From Sternotherus odoratus (taxonomy: Eukaryota; Chordata; Testudines; Kinosternidae): a stretch of 64,000 bases of DNA. Shown here piece by piece: positions 56,976 through 64,000 of the stretch; the stretch's first letter is position 1, and each line of letters begins with the position of its first letter. The notes below the pieces were generated by a model. It did not search any database. It was not told where the DNA came from and saw only the letters and a program-made list of their open reading frames with translations. Location of the stretch: contig JAVMKO010000003.1 of assembly GCA_032164245.1 (NCBI GenBank), positions 32,363,390-32,427,389 of the forward strand, written 5' to 3'. The position numbers and the translations under genes are program-made.

Positions 56976-58337
56976 CCAGGTGCTGATCTACTCCCTTGTA
57001 GATCAGCTGCAACAGGGCAGTAGTTGCAGTTCTCAGTATCACCTCATTACCTCTCTTTTTGCAGTTACAATAATGGTACAATGCAATGGGATTATGACAC
57101 CTCAGCAAAGCAGCACCAGTGCATAAAATCAGGTAAATATTAGTCTTTTGCAATTTCAGGAAGAGTAGGGAATTGCCCAGATTTCATTATATAAAATTCC
57201 CTCTTTCACCCACTCTGTGCGCTGGTTGGTTGCTCCTCTCTATCCTCGAGTTTGCTGTGATTTGGTGGCACTATTGATATCCTTTCAGAACAAAGGTGCT
57301 ATTACAGAATACTTGCTTAATTGAACCCTGGCCACACCTGCTAATGATTGGAAAAAGTGACTGCTTGCTCTTGAATGAGGCAGGCAGCGGGCAGACACAC
57401 GGGAGTGCTATCTTCAAATAAGTCACCAGATGCTTCCTGAGGCACATATGGCAATTTCCTGCAATATCCTAGCCAAATCTTATTGAATTACGTTAATCTT
57501 ATTGAATTAAGTTTCTGTATTTTTGGAGTTCACTGTATTAAAATGCAAATGTGTATGTGTTATTATGAGATTGAATGTAACATCTCGAAGGAGGGGATAT
57601 GGCTAATGTAAGCACTGGGAAGTGTTATGAGCTTCAAAGGATTCTGAAACAATGTGCTAGAAAAACAAAGTTAAATAGGATACATAGGAAACACTTGGGG
57701 AAAGGGAAAAGCAACTTCTCACCTCTAGACCTATCCTTTTGAAGCTGTGGCATGAGGAGAAACCCACTGTCTGCTGTTCACCTGTTATATGAGGACAAGG
57801 TCAGAGTCCTGATGAATTTATTGAGATGGAATATATTGGATAAAGGTGTTAACGTAACCCAATTGCTGCCCAAAATTAAACAGTGTAAAACAAGGTGCAG
57901 GATTTGGTATACAGAGACTGCTGCCTGCTTAGTGTCATGGCAAATATACCATTAAACAGCTTTTTTACCTTTTATTACAGAGAAAGGGGGAAAAAAGGCA
58001 AAGCAGTTAATGCACTCGAAATGTAAAGTATTAAGGCTTTCATGTTAACAACATCCCCTGTTCCTTTTCCCCATATTTGACAGTCTCTCACATGATAATA
58101 ACTGTCCTTCTGGGGAAAAGAGAAAAACTTAGTTGAGATGGGCTGGCGTTTCTGTTACTATTGAAGTCTGATCCTGTTTCATCCCAGGTGACGTTTGGGA
58201 TTCAGCTGAAGTTCGCAGAGGTGGTGTCATAAGTGTGGAGTGTTGTTTTGCCTGTATGGGGGTTAACTTTACCTGAGAGGGGGTGACGTAAGAGCATAAG
58301 TTCAGTGTTGCCTGGGTATAGCCTAACCAATCAGTTC
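56976..58337. other. Unassigned sequence
   Basis: Nothing recognisable. A 67-residue frame at 57752-57955 lacks a domain. Confidence 0.5.
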
Positions 58338-58670
58338 TTCAGAAGAACATAAGAATGGCCATACTGGATCAGCCCAATGGCCCATCTAGCCCAGTATCCA
58401 ATTTTCAACTGTAGCCAGTGCCAGATGCTTCAGAGGGAATGAACGTAACAGGACGATTTTGAAGTGATCTCTGGTTGTCCAGTTCCATCTTCTGACTCTA
58501 AGGGATACAGGAACACCCAGAGCATGGGGTCATGTCACTGGCCACCTTGGCTAACAGCCACTGAGGGACCTATCCCCCATGAACTTATCTAATTATTTTT
58601 TTGAACCAAGTTATACTTTTGGCTTGGAAAACGTCCGTGGAAATGAGTTCCATAAGTTGACTAATCAAAA
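58338..58670 (-). mobile_element. CR1 LINE 3' end
   Basis: agaacataagaatggccata, then ggatcagcccaatggcccat begins the plus strand, and gaacttatctaattattttt ends the copy. This is the CR1 3' UTR in inverse orientation. It abuts the L2 LINE at about 58675. Confidence 0.88.
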
Positions 58671-58674
58671 AAAT

Positions 58675-59840
58675 CAAGTTTCTGTAGGCTTCAGACTCTT
58701 TGGAAGTAGTGTTGTCTGTATCAATTGAGAATGAGATACATAGCTGAGTGTCATTGGCATCCTGTTCACAGCTAAGCCCATACTGTTTAATATTCCTCCC
58801 AGTGGTCTCATATAGATACACTATTGAAGAGAAGTGGGGATAGCCTGGATCTTTCGAGACCATGCACGTGTAGGCCTTTAGAGAGGAGGAGAAGAAGTTA
58901 CTCATTACTACTTTGGGTTCTGCTGGAGAGGGTTATTTACTCTTGCTCTGTCATGTAGATAGGTTAGCAGTACCTTGTAGTCCACTGTGTCAAAGGCTGC
59001 AGAGAGATCCAGCGGTGTGAGCATGGAGATTTTGCCTGGGTCTATGGCCATGAGGAGTTAATCTTTTAGTGTCATCTGTGTGCTGTGCCCTAGTCCGGAC
59101 CCTGATTGTGAGGCATCCAGGATATTGGTGGATGTCACATGTTGTTGGTGTTTCATGGTTACTACTTTTTAAATTATTTTGCCAGAGGTTGGAGCTGGGT
59201 TGGTAATCAAATAGATCTTCAGGGTTCAGTGTTTGCTGCTTGAGGATAGGGAAAATGTACATTTTTCAAGAAGCTTGCTAAGTGTGAATCTTGAGGGACA
59301 CATCCATTAGTAGTGGGCATAGTTGTTCCTTGCTGGATTTTCTCAGGTCGGAGGGACATGGATCTATTCGGTAGGCTGTGGTTCCAATATTTTTCAGAGC
59401 TTCTTGAGCTTCAGCCTGTGTGATGGGGCCAAACTCAGCCAGGGATGGTAAATAATATGATTTAGAGAAGTGAAAACTTCTTTCCCTATTAGCTGTCTAT
59501 ATATTCAATTCAATACATCATCAAAATATGCTGACAGCTCTTCATTGCTGTTGATGCTTGGGTCTGGAGTCTTGGGTCTTCAGTTTGGGTTGAGTAGCCT
59601 GGGAGTTTCATCTGTGGCAGATCTGTGAATTATGATAATTTTCTCAGATAGTGGACTGTAGTGAGCAGCTTGAGTTCGAGACCTGGACATCAAGTGTTGT
59701 TGTAATTCACTGCTACCTTTGCATTGTACGTTGGTGTTTTTTTGTCCTAAGACAAGCTGATAACCTAGAGAGTTCAAGAATCTCTGGGGGCAGACCAGCT
59801 TTGGTTGTTTATTGCCCTGATGTGAAGGGAAGGTTCTGAT
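58675..59840 (-). mobile_element. L2 LINE reverse transcriptase remnant
   Basis: The minus strand encodes LSAAFDTVDYKVLLTYL-like sequence at ~59010-58960. It then encodes a segment ending YGLSCEQDANDTQLCISFSI (58905-58720), which corresponds to the L2 YADDTQLY block. The catalytic YADD is replaced by DAND. Several frame breaks separate the pieces. Sequence between 59060 and 59840 aligns in order with upstream reverse transcriptase coding but is heavily decayed. Confidence 0.7.
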
Positions 59841-60184
59841 CTTTCTCTGGAGAAGATGTAATTTAATTATTATTTTTATCTGCAAATATAATCTATTCTA
59901 TGCCATGTTCTCTGATGGTATGGTGACAGGTGTGATAAACATGATGAATTAAATAAACAATACGCTGTTCATTTCCCTATGTTTTAATTAATAAAGGAGT
60001 TTCCAACATTATATTTCTAAGCAAAACCATATGTCAATGGTTTTGAGACCATCTGGGCCACATTCTATGGAGAGGTGATATAAATAGTGATGAAAATTAC
60101 ACCTGACTATGGCAGTGTACATGGGTACCAATTAGACATAAAGGACCTGATTCTTGTTTCATTTACAGTAGTGCTAATCCTGAG
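59841..60184. other. Unassigned sequence
   Basis: ggacctgattcttgtttcat near 60143 may be an old MITE scrap. Nothing else is recognised. Confidence 0.4.
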
Positions 60185-60186
60185 TA

Positions 60187-60569
60187 CAGTAAAACCTCGA
60201 TTTAATGGACTAATTCGGGCGAGGGGGTGTCCGTTAAATCAGAAAGTCCGTTATTTAATAATAATAAAAAAACGAGCTGTCGGAGCAGCGGCCTGCCCGC
60301 CACAGGGCCGGGGCGGCAGCTCCGCAGCCTGCCCTCTGCCAGGACCCGGGTGGCAGCCGGGAGCCGTCAGCCAGCCCGCCCGCTCGCGGGACCCGGCGGG
60401 AGCCGTCAGCCCGCCCGCCCGCTGGCGGGAGACGTCAGCCCGCCCGCTGGCGGGAGCCGTCAGCCAGCCCTCGACAAATGGATTTCGGATGCATCAGACT
60501 TGCTTAGAAATTTTGTCCGTTGCATCCGAAGTCCGTTAAATCGAGGTCCGTTAAATCGAGGGTTGACTG
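60187..60569. mobile_element. Tigger-like (TcMar) MITE
   Basis: The ends cagtaaaacctcgattta (left) and the complement of cagtcaaccctcgattta (right) are Tigger-type repeats. TA lies on each side (60185-60186, 60570-60571). gtccgttaaatc recurs inside both ends. The CpG-rich core has about four copies of a gggagccgtcagcccgcc-like unit (60355-60470). No transposase is present. Confidence 0.9.
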
Positions 60570-60571
60570 TA

Positions 60572-61328
60572 ATTCCATTATTTTGACTAGTTACATTGTG
60601 CAACTCAGTTTAGAATCCAGTCTTAGGAGGCAATGTAGCAGAAAAAGAAATGAACAGCAGAATCTGTAACTGTAATCAATGTGTATAGTACCCAGATCTG
60701 GGATTTTTGTTTCTGTCCGTCTCTAATATATGAGTTGTAATCTTACAAATGTCATTACATTGAAATAGAAGTTCTGAAGTTTTCCATCAGGAAGTCTAGT
60801 GACACATTTCACAATTGCAGGTGATTTATGACATAAATGCATGACCCTTCTTATATCGGTGTCATTTTCTTTCAGTAGGAATCCTATGAGACTTTTCAGT
60901 CTCAAAAATAAGAATTCAATAGTACTATATGTCACTGACAGAAAAAGAGAGAATGTACCAGCAAGACAAACAGCATTTTAATTTTCACTGAGCTGAAATT
61001 GAAACTGTCAGTTTGTTGCATTCCAAAATTTATAGTCTGGGCAGGTACACTGCAAAACTTTGCAGAAATTTGTACTAGTCCCTTTAGGATTAAACTAAAA
61101 TATAAATGTGACCACATTATTATTTCTAGTGACATTTAGTTAAAAATAGCAACATTTGTGTATTACTCTTTAATAGTACAAACTATTGTGCTGAGACATT
61201 GTTTTGCTTGATTTTTTTTACTTATTTCAAGTATTGTTTTCATGTTATGCCAAATAGAAAATCTGGTATAAAAGAGTTCAGATGAGCACCCAAAAATCCA
61301 GGAGCAATATCACAAAAGAAACCCAAAT
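60572..61328. other. Unassigned AT-rich sequence
   Basis: Nothing recognisable. Confidence 0.5.
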
Positions 61329-61781
61329 TGTCATGGTATTTAACTGCTTCTGTTTCCATGTCCAATGGCAACCAGGATATACAGGTGCAGAAGCAATGCG
61401 AAAAAGATAAGATTTACCAAGCTGTAAGCATTTCTGACAAGAAACACGCAGACAGTGTCTATAGTCCAAATCTACTGCTTTCCTTGAATTTGGCTTTATT
61501 GTTAACAAAAATAACGATAGTGGAACATAAATCTTAGCTTTAGCAGTTTGGCTGTTCCTAGATTTTCCCTGCAGGACTTCTGTTGTCTTAGTTTCTACTT
61601 CTTTCTCTCCCTGAAGCAGGGCCCCCAACTCCTCTTATATGTTGGTTTGGAGTTAACAAGATGTACCTGCCAATACATCTCAACAATAATTACTCTGCAG
61701 TACATAGCAGGAGTGGCCTTCTGACAAGATGACCCAACAGAAGAGCCCTGCTTCCCTGTGGAGGGTACAATCGTGTTACAC
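61329..61781 (-). mobile_element. Solo LTR with TATA box and AATAAA
   Basis: On the minus strand the 453-bp element opens TGTAACACGATTG and closes ATACCATGACA. A TATA-like CATATAAGAGG lies at the complement of 61632-61642, and AATAAA at the complement of 61495-61500. Flanks caaat (61324-61328) and caaac (61782-61786) match 4 of 5. The frame at 61278-61628 (-) overlaps it and is not a gene. Confidence 0.75.
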
Positions 61782-61786
61782 AAACT

Positions 61787-62834
61787 TTTCCAGTGTGTTG
61801 AGGAAGATATTTGATTTGAGTTTGGTTAGAGTATTTGATTAAGAGATGGTTTAAGTTAGTTGTAGTTTTATCTGTATCTGTATGTTCATTCCTAAGAGGA
61901 TTGCTGTGCTATCACTCTTTCAGTAATTATATTTGACAGTGTGCTCACAGGTACACAGTAATGTACATGTTACTTTCTTACATAAATGACACATTTCCAG
62001 CTTGAACATTCCTTTAAAGTGAGACAATATTTGGATGTTAATAAAGCAGACACATTTGAAGATGACTTTCAGATGACTTCATTATTATTCAATACATAGC
62101 CTCAATTTTCTTGTAAACAGAGGAAAAGATTAAAAGCAATTTTAAAGGAATGATAAAGCTTAGAAAAAATATTCTTTTTATAATTTATAAACTCAAGTTA
62201 CTGTTGGAATTAATTATTTTTCCTGAAGCGTACAGAAACAATCTACATTTATTTTTGTTTCTTGAAAGCATTTACTGAAATGCCTGGTACAGTTTCTCAA
62301 GCAGTCTAGTACTAAAGCAGTTGTGTGGGGTTTTTAGCTGAAAGGAAAAAAATACATTTTAGACAACACATCTTAGTATGGCCAAAAGAATATTAGCTTC
62401 TAGCACTGTTCTGAGCTAGTTCAAGACTTCAGATATCTGTTGTTAGGTACTCGCACATATCTCACATATTACTGCATTTTATTCCAGGGTTATCCATCAG
62501 CCAATTTCTGATCATTTTTGGTTGATAGTTTTTCTGTACTTTACCAAATAGAGGAGCTACTTTTTGTGTCATAATTTAGCCATTTGGGCATATTTTATGC
62601 TCATTTTATGTTATTATTATGCTTTAAGGGTTTCAAAGTTCTCTTATTCCAGACAATCTCAGAAGTCTAAAAATTCTAACATTGATGTTAGGGCTAGGAA
62701 AAAAATAATTGTTTAATAAAACTAAGGATGAAATCCACCCCATGATGAAGGGTTCAAACTGCTCACTCTGTGTGTTGAAGGGGGTGCAGGCTGAACATCC
62801 TCCTACCCAGGAATTTGCATACCTAAGAATGAGT
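61787..62834. other. Unassigned AT-rich sequence
   Basis: Nothing recognisable. Confidence 0.5.
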
Positions 62835-62970
62835 GGTAGGGAATGGATAACTTGATTATCTGTTTGTTCCCTCTTGGGCACCTGGCATTAGCCACTTGAA
62901 GAAGACAGGACACTGGGCTAGATGGACCTTTGGTCCGTCACAGTCTGGCCGTTCTTATGTTCTTATACCT
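62835..62970 (+). mobile_element. CR1 LINE 3' end
   Basis: gggaatggataacttgatta, then cactgggctagatggacctt and gccgttcttatgttcttata form a short 3' terminal CR1 copy. Confidence 0.88.
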
Positions 62971-64000
62971 ATATACCAAAGAAAGTTGCATCACACCAGC
63001 TCTGAAAAGGTCATCTTGAATGGGGATAATAATGGAAAGGTGGAGGCTTCTGTTGATTTGGTGATGGCAAACCCTCACAAAGAGGCATATGGAATTGAAG
63101 TGGTCATAATTCCTGTCCATAGCTGGTATAACATACACTGAGCTCCGGAGCCTGCTCACTGCTTGGATGGAATGAGTTCCATTGACCTCAGGAACCTCTG
63201 CTGAGTTCCCCAAACAAACTCCAGTAGCTTAAATTGTGCTGGAAAGGAACCCTTTCACTGGAATTAGCATATTTTTTTCCTTTGAAAAAAACTAAAAGAG
63301 GCATGGTCAGATGTTTTTACATTGATTTTAATGAGTTATTTTAATGTTTGTACAGGACTTTGAAGATGCAAAGCACTACACAAGTATCTTTTCCATAATT
63401 GCTCTTAAATTTTATCCTACATGTACTTATAGTTTCTCTCTGAGCTCCAATGCTTACAACTTTCTATAAAATTTTGTGGTTAGAGACCGTTGTCCTCTCT
63501 GACTTCCAGCCCCTCCTCTCTGTGTGCTGTCACTATTCACGTGTCAAAGTATATAATTCCATGAGCCTTTGCCCCTACATTGCAAAAGTAGGGCCCACCT
63601 TACAACACTCCACTAAATCAATGGGCTGCTCTTCTGTAAGCCAGAAGAACTCAGCCCATAATGGCGAATTCTATCCTCAGTTACACATGTGCAACCACAT
63701 TTACCTTTATTAGGATACCAGTGTATTAACTAATGGTAGAATTAGATTAACTGTGCCAGCAGATAATTATGGCACTTTAAGTGGTATTAGCCAAAGTCAG
63801 AGTGAAGTCTGAGGCCTTGATTCTGCCACTCTTACACATGCTAAGAAATCCTTCACTATGCATGTAATCTCAATAGCAGACTCAAGCGATCCGTTAATTA
63901 TACAAGTGAATTTCATAAGCAAGGTCTATGTTAGCAGCAGCATATGGACTGTTAAAAGGGCAAGGAAGAGAAACTAGTACGACATTCTCAAATCCTTAGA
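62971..64000. other. Unassigned sequence to the window end
   Basis: aggactttgaagatgcaaag, then cactacacaag (63353-63383) may be a MIR tail. ggccttgattctgccactct (63812) may be a MITE scrap. Nothing else is recognisable. Confidence 0.4.

Overview
The window looks like intergenic DNA from a turtle genome, most likely a cryptodiran. Supporting evidence is a tRNA-headed SINE with a CR1-type tail (15922-16096), many 5'-truncated CR1 LINEs, MIR-type SINEs, Penelope-like (PLE) 3' ends, several hAT families with 8-bp target duplications, Helitrons and solo LTRs. I recognise no host exon, tRNA, rRNA or bacterial feature. Every open frame that I can explain lies in a transposon remnant or a low-complexity array. 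The family names rest on recognition of the sequences, not on a database search.

Layout. 0-12 kb: an inverted (foldback) hAT element split by a solo LTR, two GC-rich hAT-type elements, a MIR, LTR-like pieces and a PLE-derived insertion. 12-26 kb: mostly unassigned AT-rich sequence with a CA microsatellite, an intact-ended hAT element (14797-15352), the SINE, a head-to-head CR1 pair (17009-18610), a solo LTR and a second PLE foldback. 26-38 kb: an almost perfect 280-bp-arm PLE palindrome (26899-27497), LTR-like sequence including a possible 1.85-kb LTR, CR1 pieces and a Harbinger-like MITE. 38-51 kb: CAGGGC-ended hAT elements, a canonical short Helitron (41355-42196), a 7SL RNA pseudogene (42315-42450), and a 2.5-kb Helitron filled with a G-rich 177-bp minisatellite, inserted into a CR1. 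51-64 kb: more hAT elements, a fourth PLE foldback, an L2 LINE abutted by CR1, a Tigger-like MITE and a TATA-bearing solo LTR.

The elements are related mainly by nesting and by shared machinery. The SINE carries a CR1-like tail, the MITEs have lost their transposases, and the Helitron sits between A and T inside CR1. The most unusual signal is the PLE set. All four PLE-tail insertions with two definable ends are foldbacks with 10-13 bp target duplications. In each, the terminal ~25-30 nt is present at only one end. Three of the four retain all or part of a hammerhead-ribozyme-like core (CTGA-N-GA, hairpin, GAAA).
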